Positions 45,901-54,989 of a stretch of DNA of 64,000 bases are shown in pieces. The stretch covers positions 88,989,152-89,053,151 of the forward strand of contig OX388350.1 of assembly GCA_947579665.1 (NCBI GenBank), written 5' to 3'. The notes beneath the pieces were generated by a model that saw only the letters and a list, made by a program, of their open reading frames with translations, ran no database searches and was not told the DNA's origin. The stretch is from Sympetrum striolatum. Taxonomy: Eukaryota > Arthropoda > Insecta > Odonata > Libellulidae. The position numbers and the translations under genes are program-made. Numbering within the stretch: the stretch's first letter is position 1; each line of letters begins with the position of its first letter.

Positions 45901-48900
45901 CCCTACGGCGATGGGGTTACTGGTTCAAATGCCTGAACTGGTAGTGACGATGTCACTACCAGTACCAGTCATGGACCAACGCAATATACTAAAAATGTCT
46001 ACATAAAATAACTAATACTCTTGCACATCTATCAGATTCTGCCCTCTGTCGTTTCTATTCCCTAGTCCAAATTCTCCCACCTCTTCCCCATCTTTGCTTT
46101 GCCCAATTACCACATTCCAGTCTCCCATAACAACGAGATTCTTATTGCCCTTAATCCTTCCCATAACCTCCTCTATTTGTTCATAGACCATATCTACATC
46201 ATCCTCACTGTAATCACTAGTGGGCAAGTATACCTGAACTATAACCGTGTTTACTGATTCAGACTTTACTTCTACCAACATAACCCGATCACTTATTAGC
46301 TTGGTGGCTATCATGGATTCTCCCGCTTTCTTATCCAACACTACAGCAACTCCCCTCTGGCTAGTACTTCCCCCTCTGAAAATGATTCTAACATCATTGT
46401 TCCAGAAGTCTCCCTCATCTTTCCACTCCACTTCGCATAACCCTAGTCAGTGGCGCAGCGAGTGGGGGTTTTAGGGGTTCAAACCCCCCTCCCAAGAGTC
46501 AAGTCCTGTGACTAGCTCTGTGCTTTTTTCTGCTGAAGAGTACAAAATCCCAATCATTTGCTTGATAAATTCAGCGAAAGCTTGGCATGCCCATAAATAT
46601 GGCTCTGATTAAGGTGATGTTTTCGGTAGCAGAATAGGCCTGGAGCTGACATTGATATCAATGGGATGCTGCTATACACTACATTAGTTTCTCACTCAAT
46701 GTACAACGCATGCACATCTTAAACCTATGCTTTAGTTAGATGACTCACTCCATAAGATACGATTCCCATGAGAAAAATTCGAAAGTGCTGATTTGTCTAC
46801 TCCTTGAAAAAACACAAAGGAACATTCGAGAAGTAATTTGAAACTTACACACCAAAAACAGAGATTAAGATTACGTTTGAGAGACAAACCGATTGATAAA
46901 ACGACGGAAATGTTAGATCTTCTGCACGTGACAGTTTTGATGGTGTGAATGCACAGCTACGCTCCGAATTAGTGCTTTTGAGAAATTCACAGTTCAAAGG
47001 AGAGCTGAGCTTGGATTTCATAAGGTACGGATGAACATCTGAAAATTCTTTTCACAGTCCGCTTATAGCTTGAGGCCTCAGTCTATGTAGTTTTTTGTGA
47101 AATTACCATTATTAGTTGCATAAATTGGGATTGTCTTATTTTAGAGCTGTTATCAGAGGCCACATCTCAATATGAGTTTAGTGACAATTCCAAAGGTACT
47201 GGTTCTTTTATTAAGCATTCTGGACGATTAAAAGTCTGTAAAGTAGACTCTTCGTTACTCGGGCTGATATAAAATATACTAATCCTTATTTTATGATTAC
47301 CCATTAATTTGCTGTATAGTTACAAAAATAATTCAATAACCGGATTTCTGTAGAAATTTGTAAAAGTATTGGAGCATACAAGATATCAGTGAAAATTAAT
47401 TTTCGATGATATTATTAATAATATACCATTTTGGAAGCAAATCAGTCAGCTGAAAGGTATTGTGCGCGTAAGGTATGCAAAAATTTATCTGAACTGTGAC
47501 TTGATGACTTGAAATGAATTTGATAAACTTTTCAAACTGTGATTTAAATTCTACAGCTTGCTTTTCAATGCAGCCAATTTTTTCTCTGGTAATAGAATCC
47601 ATGATTAATCCTGTTAACCATGTGGTCATGCAATGCCCCTTCAAAATTTCAATAGATAGAAAATTTTTCTTTCCTTTGAACACTCAGTGTGTAAGACTGG
47701 GTTCGCGTCAGCTCTCTGCTGGTTTAACCACTGAGCTGTTACTTAGTCTAAATAATTGTAAGTTAATGTCTGCATTTTTTCCACCTTGGTATGTAACTTG
47801 ATTTCTGCAAATTCAATTATAATATCAACTATAATCAAGAGTCTACAGTATATTTTAATGCAGCCAAATTTTTACTGTCCGGTATGTGGCACATTCAATT
47901 GAATATTTAGCTAATACATATACAACGTAATCAGGCTTAATTGTAAGCCTACCAGAAAATTTCATCTGATATAAATGATTTTTTTGTTTCTTATAAGAGA
48001 AGGTAATTTAAAAGCAAATGGATGAAGTCACCCCTTAGAAAGCTGCTGATGATATAGTCTAATAACGAAAGATGTTCAAATAAGGATGGGAACACCAATG
48101 TGGTGATTTATTGAGACGTTTTATATCACTTGCCAAATAACCGCAACTATTTTTTTCCTTCTCCGGCTTGGCAACGTCTTGGAAGAAAAAAACTCTCAAT
48201 GACTCTGGAAGTTTATATCTACAACACCAAAACACTTCAGCATAGAAAAAAATAAGTTTTTAATAGATATTGGACATATCCAAACTAGAAATCCAAACAA
48301 AACTTGTGATAAGTTTCCAGGAGTTCGCTTATGTAAACTACTATCTTGGAAAGTTTAATGAGTTAGTTAGTTATGAATGCATTTAGTTTTTGAAAGATTT
48401 GACATATTTGTAGAAAGAAGCAGGCATGAATAAACTTGTCCCTGTAAGTTAGGCATTTTTTTGGTTCCTCGGCAGCCTTGGACCCCCCCACTGGCAAATC
48501 CTGGCTGCGCCACTGACCCTAGTACATTCATGTTGGACCTTTTCATTTCTAACTTTACATTTTCTAGCTTCCCTTTCCTGAGCATTGTCCTAACATTCCA
48601 TGTCCCCACCCTCGTTTCCATCTTCTCTCTTCTTTTGTTGTCATTCCTTGTGTAAGGGTTTCATGAATTGAAGACCGAGATGGCCTTACTCCCACCACTG
48701 CCAGGCATGACACTCAACCTAAGTCCCTTTGCCACTACAAATATTATCATGGTTGTATGTACATTAGGGTAAACCCTTCCGTCTAACCAACATCCGTAAG
48801 ATTTCTGTATATTTTGCGTATTTTGACGAATTTTGGCGAACTGAGAAACTATTTACTTGATTCAAACCTACTAAATCTTTAATATCAAGCAACAAGCAAA

Positions 48901-51900
48901 CAATATATGTATTTCTTTTCCATTAAATCACTTTGGAAACAATGAGAAACCATCAGGAAAAAATGTAAAAGTTTGACATTTTTCACAAAAATTTAAAATT
49001 TTGACTTAAATTTCCAGCCTCAGGACATGAACTGTTCGAGTTGAAATTTTTTACATGTTATAAGGACCATCAACCACAAACTTTAAGCACTAGCCGTTCA
49101 AAAAAAAGTTTTTTTCGATCCTCCCTATTGTACATCATAACAAGGGATAAGTAGTGGAGGTGGTCTCCCATTGCCTTCCTCATCGGTGTTTTTACCATAA
49201 CACCAACACTCATTATGGTGGTCCCACTGGGGTACAGATGCTGCGTGGACTACCTTTCATCTGGCCCCATACTTATTGATCTTTCTGGCATGGGTGACCC
49301 AACCAGGAACTACGCCAGTCTAGCTCTTTAGGTCATAGGAACCATGAGCCCTTCCACAACAACAAGGTCCATGGGAGGGGTAAATATTATTGAATAATAC
49401 AATTATGTGTAGGGATGAAAGTGAAGTTTTCCATATTCTTGATTATGGGCAGAGGTGCCTTTATTTCTCCATTTATTAAAAAAAACTGTACTGTTTAATG
49501 TGTGTTTTTACCTAACATAATATTTTGTATTGCGAAAAGGATTTTAAAATTCTTTCAATCTACTCATTTCTTACATTTGCAAGTTTAAATATCATTATCA
49601 ATTTAATTGTAAAGGTTAAATTTATGTTGTAATGTACCAAATAAGATCCTTTATCCCCATCTGGAATGCATAGAGGAATGTAAATGGTACTCTGGCATCG
49701 AACCAAGGACCATCGGGGAAATGTTAAGCTGCATATATTAAATGTATTGATGTCCACTGTTCATCCTACTGGTTTTAGGTATCCATGTAAATAAAAAAAA
49801 CTGAAAAGTTGCCGGAAGGTATTTCAAATGGAGGAATTTTGCAACAACCATCAAAGTCACTCATATTTGGTGACATTTCTATGATTATTTATAAAACTCT
49901 AAAATGGCCATAATATTATCCCTTCTATTTATGTATCGCAGTTTATAAATGTTGAAATCTCAGTAAATAGCCTCCTTTTCATAATTTCTAACATAAATCC
50001 CTACCATTGTTTTGGTATGGATTTAAAATCCCCGTGTATTCTAATGAGTAAAGGCTTGAGCTCGGATTCAACAGTCACTGTGATCGTCAGGGGGACTGAT
50101 TGTTCACTACAAAGATGTTCTACAAAATGTTAGCTCATTTTGCCATAGTTCTCATAATTTAGAGTCGAAAACGATATTACAAAAATACAAATATATTACC
50201 AAAAGAAGAATCTTCATTTAATTTCCTTGCTTTTGGTACTTGTCTCAACTTTGTAGGACCATTGTTTCCAGTTTAATTCTGCAAATGAAATGAAGCCTAC
50301 AAACAGTAAAAAAGTACTTTGCGTGCATTTCCTATGGAGAATATGTTCCCTGACCTAGTGTCAAACCAAGGATCCACTCCGACTCATTAGCTTGTATTCT
50401 AGATTTAAAGAGTTTCTTTTTTGTAATGAAATAGGATGAAATGAACGTTTTAAGGTTAAACTGCATTTTTTTGGTCATAAAATTAGAGGTTAAAACTTAC
50501 CTTTGGCGATGGCAAATACTGAATAAATGGTTCAAACATCGTAATTTCAAGATCAAGCATGGAATTAGGGAAGAGGTGATGACTCAGAGCGTGTGATATC
50601 CTCCAGTCTCGAGAAGCAAGTAGTGACAAATCAAAGTAAAGCATCCTCATTGAATCTCTCTGGTGAAAGAAATTATGTGCACTTATTGTCAGGAAACAAA
50701 GCAGTATACCAGAGATAAAAATGAATCCTATATATTCTGTAACGACAGCCAAACAGCCAAATACTAGAGTTGATAGAAAGAGAAAATCTGCTGCTATGCA
50801 AGTACGCCATGGAGGGCCCAACTTTGATGCTGAGTCTGTCACTCTGAATTCTTTCCTCACTCGATCTCGTAGGGTGTTGTAGAAACCATCTTTGGCAAAT
50901 GTATATATTGAATTCCGAGGTGTGCTTGCTTTCTTAACTAGGAATCCGTCCAACATTCTTCGTGGCCTTTCAGACAGATGGTGTGCCTCAAATGCCTCGG
51001 TGATATCTGTTCCCTGCAATCATGGATCGCTTCAATTTGGTTTACAATTATAGCCTTAATTGTACTTAGACAAAATACTTAACACTTGTTTGCCAGACAT
51101 GTTTAAAAAAAGTATTGAAATTCTCATTTTATATTTCATGTAAAATAAATCAATAGAATATATTCCATATTCATTACTGGAGATAAATGAATAATTTTTA
51201 AAGTAATTAATTCCAGCATCAAACATTACTCAGAGAATTTCCATTAAAATGGGAGATTATTAATTTGTTTGTCTCCCTTTCCCAGGATGCTCAGTATAGC
51301 AAATAACATTATAAGTGCCCTTCCAGGTATTGACCTATTTAATACAAATGTTATCTCACTAAAAAGGTCATTGGGCATATTTTAATTTTCTAAGCTTTTA
51401 GAGTTTTTAACTACACTTGTAAAATGTTTTTTCCTTATATTCTAATGTATTTTACTTTATAATGTTATTGTACTTGGCGTTTTAACCTTATGCCTACATT
51501 AATTTGTTTTAGTATTTGCTTTGTGCATATTTTTTTCTTTGTTATTATATTATATATTACAGCGTAACTTAGTGGGTAATCCTGTTTGTGCTATAGACAT
51601 AAATAAATAAAACAATATCATACAGCTATCTCCAGACAAAACCAGATGTTTTCAGAGATTTTGGGTGAATAGAGCATGATGGAAATATTTTCTTTAAGAT
51701 TGGCAAATCAGATTATGTATGCAATGTGGAGAAATCTTAATTTGGAAACATCTGTTTAAATTTCATTGATTGTGTACTGACTTTAGTCAGTCTCAGCCAA
51801 TCTGGTCCTCCCGGATGGCGGATTATGTAATTTGTCAAGTCGTATAGGTTATCATGTATCCTCCACAAGTTCTTTGCATCATCATCTGCCCTTTTTCCTG

Positions 51901-51994
51901 TCAACCATACATCAGGTCCTGACACAGCTGCTTGGCGATATGAAGGAGAATCCCACAATGGACTATTTTCCTGTGTGTGATCTTTGGGTGCCAT
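30600..51994 (-). CDS. Cyt-b5-r: Cytochrome b5-related protein, fatty-acid-desaturase-like (four coding exons, complete)
   Basis: Exons 51994-51782, 51013-50501, 43688-43419 and 30929-30600 join without any phase break into 441 residues. Residues 1-83 form a cytochrome b5 domain: HPGG at 60-63 and the second heme histidine at 82 or 83. Histidine clusters that would bind the di-iron centre follow: HNFFH (184-188), HALSHH (212-217), HHH (328-330) and HALHH (375-379, in GNHALHHLFPTID). Hydrophobic segments near 142-181 and 283-325 suggest an ER membrane protein. From family knowledge, this is the insect cytochrome b5-related (Cyt-b5-r) type, a front-end-desaturase-like fusion whose substrate is uncertain; length and domain order fit. 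The chosen ATG (51994) has purine at -3 and G at +4. An acceptor-like TTTTTAG lies about 20 bases upstream, so an untranslated first exon probably exists further up. Confidence 0.9.
30930..33300. other. Cyt-b5-r intron 3, mostly unrecognised; possible hAT/DUF4371-like debris near 32.0-32.4 kb
   Basis: A - strand frame (32240-32028) contains DQMKETIRYVGLNFEEST, loosely like the DUF4371-type proteins related to hAT transposases. The match is weak and the frame short. The rest shows no coding or repeat signal. Confidence 0.3.
33424..33765 (+). mobile_element. Modular hairpin-ended repeat, copy A (shortest)
   Basis: It starts with GGATACTAATTCACAGGC, has a B-box-like GGTTCAATTCC (33534) and GGTTTGATGTAG (33713), and ends with the hairpin (about 33730-33748) then AACATTTAACTCG. 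It is preceded by two copies of ATAGATGCTTCTCCGGA (near 33327 and 33375). About 340 bp in all. Confidence 0.7.
33770..34535 (-). mobile_element. Modular hairpin-ended repeat, copy B
   Basis: It is complete in minus orientation: ACGAGTAAAATGTA plus hairpin (33784-33800) at one end and GTATCC preceded by GCTGTGAATT at the other. Inside are B-box-like motifs (- strand) at 33900, 34066, 34236 and 34412, spaced 166, 170 and 176 bp. It lies head-to-head with copy A across the palindrome ACTCGTATATATATACGAGT. Confidence 0.75.
34549..36392. mobile_element. Modular hairpin-ended repeat, copy C/D (inverted dimer)
   Basis: Both outer ends are the same terminus: ACGAGTAAAATG with hairpin at 34563-34579, and its reverse complement at 36362-36392. 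The left arm carries minus-oriented motifs at 34688, 34836, 34993, 35159 and 35329; the right arm carries plus-oriented motifs at 35581, 35751, 35909, 36078 and 36244. Orientation flips near 35500. The arms are recognisably similar from the outside inwards, making a 1.84-kb imperfect palindrome. Confidence 0.75.
36441..37836 (+). mobile_element. Modular hairpin-ended repeat, copy E
   Basis: It starts with AGGATACTAATTCACAGGCT and ends with the hairpin (37806-37822) and AACATTTTACTTGT. B-box-like motifs lie at 36534 (a perfect GGTTCGATTCC), 36725, 36895 (GGTTCGATCCC), 37061, 37191, 37357, 37526 and 37692. Spacing is mostly 166-170 bp. Confidence 0.75.
37837..38396. other. Cyt-b5-r intron, nothing recognised
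   Basis: A chance 71-codon + frame (37860-38075) has no motif I recognise. Confidence 0.3.
38397..39030 (-). pseudogene. Mobile-gene remnant encoding a conserved SEEQGERFHQ-type protein
   Basis: The frame 38771-38397 (124 codons) contains LGCRMSLKVHMLDSHLGYFP, ENLG, SEEQGERFHQYLKKME and NMLADYCWLLKRE. I recall this arrangement from uncharacterised proteins repeated in many arthropod genomes, but I cannot name the family. Upstream DNA (38690-39030) also occurs at 17059-17415 without the coding part, so the unit is mobile. Lack of an upstream frame and a likely deletion between KKMEE and NMLAD suggest decay. Confidence 0.55.
39031..40015. other. Cyt-b5-r intron, nothing firmly recognised
   Basis: Two short + frames (39094-39306, 39709-39951) were inspected and show no family motif. 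Confidence 0.3.
40020..40960 (+). pseudogene. LINE remnant (endonuclease domain to pre-RT), Jockey/CR1 group
   Basis: Across several frames it reads ADIICMTKTLLKPRV, NYESHPEYAILEVH, PPNVGPLIDME, LGDFNADLLWD and then QNGLLARDWKNLFGSTCVNS. These are the endonuclease landmarks (TE.WL, YRPP, GDFN) and the following linker. Frameshifts are frequent; the RT domain is missing. Confidence 0.65.
40970..41515. other. Cyt-b5-r intron, nothing recognised
   Basis: AT-rich, with no frame or repeat of note. Confidence 0.3.
41529..43236 (-). mobile_element. Modular hairpin-ended repeat, copy F (1.7 kb)
   Basis: The terminus ACGAGTAAAAGTTGCTTGC with hairpin (41542-41558) lies at one end. The other end has a degenerate AGGATC-type start preceded by ACTTGAAATTTTTAAGACG on the - strand, matching copy A. 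Motifs on the - strand near 41771, 41932, 42090 and 42256 keep a 158-166 bp spacing; others are near 42945 and 43108. A central 600-bp segment is shared with the copy at 49560-50390. It lies 180 bp from the donor of Cyt-b5-r exon 3. Confidence 0.65.
43419..43688 (-). CDS. Cyt-b5-r: Cyt-b5-r coding exon 3 (membrane segments, HHH motif)
   Basis: The acceptor is TTTTTTTCCAG and the donor GAG|GTAATT. It is exactly 90 codons, from KGLIVRYLSW to GLNAGHHHPE. It has two strongly hydrophobic stretches and a histidine triplet just before the donor. Confidence 0.9.
44125..44765 (-). pseudogene. RTE-like LINE, C-terminal fragment
   Basis: It is nearly parallel to 22195-22820 along its length (shared phrases TTTACCTTTCGGTAG-like, CCAACTTACTTTTTCC, GACTTCTTCCTTTCTTAA-like). 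No intact frame. Confidence 0.65.
44766..45930. repeat. Unassigned repeat-like segment (GGGTCGTTCCATGCC ...)
   Basis: The block from 44757 contains GGGTCGTTCCATGCCAAGTG followed by two similar sub-blocks with AAAAATAGG.TATTTT (about 45300 and 45485) and TCTC/GCGAGCA..TA (about 45425 and 45605), each spaced about 180 bp. It appears to be an internal duplication of a non-coding element. I cannot name a family. Confidence 0.4.
45937..45963. repeat. Perfect 12-bp hairpin
   Basis: ACTGGTAGTGAC and GTCACTACCAGT are exact reverse complements around a 3-base loop (GAT). Confidence 0.8.
46012..46447 (-). pseudogene. RTE-like LINE endonuclease domain (part 2, after hAT insertion)
   Basis: The frame 46431-46012 reads MEWKDEGDFWNNDVRIIFRG, SQRGVAVVLDKKAGESM, VMLVEVKSESVNTVIVQVYL and VVMGDWNVVIGQ. 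This is the RTE-type endonuclease domain with the catalytic GDWN. It continues, on the other side of the hAT element, the N-terminal piece at 48621-48516. Confidence 0.85.
46448..48515. mobile_element. hAT-type element, 2.07 kb, 8-bp target duplication
   Basis: The ends are CAGTGGCGCAGCGAGTGGG and, inverted, CAGTGGCGCAGCCAGG. The duplication ACCCTAGT is exact at 46440-46447 and 48516-48523. Internal frames are short (for example 47683-47396 on -) and I cannot recognise a transposase, so the copy is probably decayed. Confidence 0.88.
48516..49385 (-). pseudogene. RTE-like LINE start and 5' leader (part 1)
   Basis: METRVGTWNVRTMLRKGKLE (from 48621) is the usual N-terminus of the RTE endonuclease ORF and runs to NVLG, where the hAT element is inserted. 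The leader upstream (to about 49385) contains the CCATGGACCTTGTTGTTGTG stretch on the - strand. A segment at 48770-49140 inside the leader may be a separate small insertion (AGGG...CCCT ends) but this is unproven. Confidence 0.75.
49560..50390 (-). mobile_element. Modular hairpin-ended repeat, copy G (partial)
   Basis: It aligns with the middle of copy F (42330-42960) over some 600 bp (for example AAAACGATATTAC and CTGCAAATGAAA). B-box-like motifs in minus orientation lie at about 49697 (GGCATCGAACC), 50063 and 50356. No terminal hairpin was found. It ends about 110 bp from the donor of Cyt-b5-r exon 2. Confidence 0.55.
50501..51013 (-). CDS. Cyt-b5-r: Cyt-b5-r coding exon 2 (second heme His, first two His boxes)
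   Basis: The acceptor is GATTGCAG and the donor AAAG|GTAAGT. It is exactly 171 codons, starting GTDITEAFEAHH, the expected continuation of the b5 domain after HPGG. It contains HNFFH and HALSHH separated by about 25 residues. Confidence 0.92.
51014..51781. other. Cyt-b5-r: Cyt-b5-r intron 1
   Basis: A 768-bp intron bounded by GTCAGT and GATTGCAG on the - strand. No repeat was recognised within it. Confidence 0.7.
51782..51994 (-). CDS. Cyt-b5-r: Cyt-b5-r coding exon 1 (cytochrome b5 domain)
   Basis: 71 codons from MAPKDHTQEN to DWLRLTK, ending at donor AAA|GTCAGT. It carries the heme-binding HPGG. Reading past the donor gives a short unrelated tail and a stop, which supports the splice. Confidence 0.85.
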
Positions 51995-52720
51995 GCCGTC
52001 TTCCTTTTTTCTAAAAATCAATTGTTTTAAGATGGTTAGTATTGAATTTTTCCCTGCATATTATGCACAGACCCATTGCATTTTTTGAACACATTTAACA
52101 AAATTTATATTACCAAAATTATAGAATTCAGCTTATTTATGAACTTAATTAAGATATGATGAACAACATTAGAGCTGGCATGAAAAACATCCTCATCATT
52201 TTCCTCAAATTGATCCTTTGCGTGGCATGAAAAAATTGATTTATTCACTCTTGTTATAGGAAATTAAAAATTTCAAAAAATTGTCAATTGCTGTTAAAAT
52301 TACCTTAAAATGCATATATTGTTTTCTTCATCGAACTTAAATTTTATCGCACAATAAATGTATAATATATTTGAAAGGGATTATTTTGCCCTGGTCTGCC
52401 CTACTTTCCATTGAATTATGTCCTTTACTAAACTAAATTCAATTTTTTTCTCTTCCATGGAGGAAACATGCCTTCTCTAGAGGAAGGAAAGGCTTTTAAA
52501 ATTTTGCTCAATTTCGAAAGGTATTAAAACAAAGGATCTGGTGCTTTCCCGGCGATTGCTGTAGATGTTCTCTCGGGTTGCCAGCCGGGTGGTTATGAGG
52601 GGGGTTTGGTCTGACTCTTGTGTTATGGCCTAAACAGCGTTTCTGCTTTTATAGACGTTATAGGCTCATGTATTTTTTTGGGACCCAAGCAAGCATAATG
52701 CACTCCATTTTGGTGAGAAC
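51995..52720. other. Region upstream of the Cyt-b5-r start codon
   Basis: It begins with an acceptor-like TTTTTAG (- strand), so the promoter and a non-coding exon probably lie further right, beyond or among the LINE remnants. No TATA or initiator could be assigned. Confidence 0.35.
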
Positions 52721-52877
52721 TAATGCACAAAGGCTTGATATATATGAGTAAAACTAATAATGGAGATCGGCTGCTTCCTCTTCTGCTTAGATCTCAATGG
52801 CTCTTGAGGTTCCTACTTGGTATAATTCGGGGTTATTTACATTTGGTGGACATTCATTATGACATTTATGCACACCA

Positions 52878-54300
52878 TTATTTAATTAATTCGGTGGCTT
52901 CGGTGAAAAATATGGTCTGCTTCTCAGACTTGTTTCTGCCTTTTACTACCTTGGCCCAGATATTCAGGAAGGAGTCCATTAGATCTTCATTTTCTTCTTC
53001 ATTGTAGTAGTTGTTTTCGAGATGGGGAGCTGCTTGATGAGTGGTTTCAGCAAATGATTTCTTTGGTTGAGCTGAGGCTGGGAAAGCGATGTTGTTGCTA
53101 ATAATTGGTGCAGCTGCTGCTGCTCTTCTGTTAGTAATTCTGGCCTTCATTGCCTCTTTTAATTTAATGAAGATAGGACATCCTTTATAAGTGGCCATGT
53201 GGTCTTGGCCACAGTGGTAGCATTTAGCTTTTGTGTTGATATCTTAGTCGCAGCTGGTGATGGAATGGTTGCCTCCACATTTTGAACAATTGACCGGGAG
53301 ATTACAGAAGTTTTTAGTATGGCTAAACTGCATGCAGCGCATGCATTGTGTTGGCTGAATTGGTTTTGTATATGTTCTTACTTCTACACGTAGGTCGAAA
53401 AGAGCATGGTTCTCTTTAAATTTTTCCAAATCGTTGTCTAGGTTGATAGTAATTTTGTACATGGGGATCATCCTCTTCTCAACTGTTGTTGTTTTCCCTT
53501 CTGCCATCTGCTGGCACGTTGGTCGGGTTGTATACATGGGAGTAACACTTACAATGGTAAAGTTTTGTGATTCGAGTTCTTTTTTATTTCTTCTGGCTCT
53601 AGTCTGGTGGAAGGTTTCAGATGAAGTCTACATTGCATTTTGCAGGTATCTGGTAGGTGAAGTACTGGACCTCTGACTCTTTCAGCAGTTTGATGCAGGC
53701 CATGTAGTCCGGGATGCTGTGGCATTTAACCAAAATTAAGTTGGGTCCTGCCATTTGGCTTACAGGAGGGAAGGTGCATGTCGCTTTGATTTTTCTTTGA
53801 TGCTGCCCATTGGTTATTGTATTTAATTTTTATGGATGGGATGATGGGTTTGTTTGATGGTTTGGGAGGTATTGGGTTTGACAGGTTTTTTAGAGTTTTG
53901 AATAAATGAGGTTTGAGGGATTTGAATAACAGAGGTTTGTGGGTTTTGAATAGATGAGGTTTGAGGGGCATCATTGGTATCCATTGATTCAGCTAATGCA
54001 GTGAAGGAGTTAGAGGTGTGTATTACGTTGGTTGCACTTTGAGTTGTAGATGTCTTCCTTTTTGATACAACTGGGACAAATCCTTCACTGTCTGCAATTC
54101 TTTTGGGTCCTTTTGGATTGTTGACGGTGGCTGTTTTGTTGCTTCTGCCTGGTGTAAGGGAAGTTGTTGCAGGAGAGCCGTTGATTTTTCCCATTTCGTT
54201 GAACAGGTCTTCACGTGGAAGATTAGCGAGGAAGGCCTGGGAGAGAGTGGCGCATTGTTGTAGAACTTGTTGCCATAGAAACCGTTGCGCCATATTCCAA
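52878..54300 (-). pseudogene. Jockey-type LINE ORF1 (gag-like, zinc knuckles)
   Basis: The frame 54293-53823 has DSEGFVPVVSKRKTS and a repeat of QTS.IQNPQ type. 53537-53244 contains PTQCMRCMQFSHTKNFC and CSKCGGNHSITSC, which are CCHC zinc knuckles. 53198-52878 has YKGCPIFIKLKEAM and an Ala-rich stretch. This order is the ORF1 of Jockey-group LINEs, a nucleic-acid-binding protein. Stops and frameshifts separate the three pieces. ORF2 does not follow at 52.8 kb, so the element is truncated. Confidence 0.75.
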
Positions 54301-54326
54301 TATTGGCCTAACTAATGATTTGTACG
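54223..54326 (-). pseudogene. CR1-like LINE RT fragment, 3' side of hAT insertion
   Basis: It reads AYKSLVRPILEYGATV, which matches SLIRPxLEY in CR1-like RTs. On the other side of the hAT element the frame is VLRKGSLNSKEIAYK; removing the insert and one target copy restores the frame. Confidence 0.6.
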
Positions 54327-54595
54327 CAGGGACGGATCTAGAAAAAAGTTTTGGGGGGAGGGTCCGATCGAAAAATTTAAAAATATAAGATATTTCGAAT
54401 TTCACAAAATTGAATGAACAAAAATGGCAGAATTGCGTAAGACAAACTCAAATTTTTTCGCTAGTGATAGCTTATTAAATTGTGTGTTTATTTGCGTTAT
54501 TTGAGTTTCATTTTCGAAAAATAGGCACAAGTGATATTTCGGGGGTTGGGGGGGGGGTCCGGACCCCCAGGACCACCCCTCTGGATCCGTCCCTG
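54327..54595. mobile_element. hAT-type MITE, 269 bp
   Basis: It has the same ends as the 688-bp element at 15470-16157 (CAGGGACGGATCTAG and CAGGGACGGATCCAG) and the same inner palindrome. The 8-bp duplication TTTGTACG is exact at 54319-54326 and 54596-54603. Confidence 0.9.
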
Positions 54596-54603
54596 TTTGT
54601 ACG

Positions 54604-54960
54604 CGATTTCTTTTGAGTTTAGACTACCTTTTCTCAAAACCATCATGATGAAGTACAATGCCTTATAACCTTTACATACTATATTGCGTATGTGAGTTGC
54701 CCATTTTCTTTAAGTCAGCTATTGAATAATTTCGTCTATATCCGTTTGAATGCAGAATGCAATTATCTAAAACTTCTATTTCTCTGTAAATTAAGCAGTT
54801 GTCTGCAAAGAACCTGATCTTATAATTCAGTTTTATCGTCAAATTGTTAATATATATTAACAACAGCAAGGCTCCAAGAACCTGTGCCCTGAGGACCGCC
54901 TGACGCTATTTATAATTTCCTAGAAAATTTGTTTTAGTTTTTAGATTTTTTAGATTTAGA
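54604..54960 (-). pseudogene. CR1-like LINE RT fragment
   Basis: The frame 54869-54672 reads LLLLIYINNLTIKLNYKIRF then FADNCLIYREIE, a degenerate form of the FADDTLIYRE motif seen intact at 55019-55957. It is an internally deleted relative of that element. Confidence 0.6.
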
Positions 54961-54989
54961 TATGTACCCCGCGAGCCCCCAGAGGCGTA

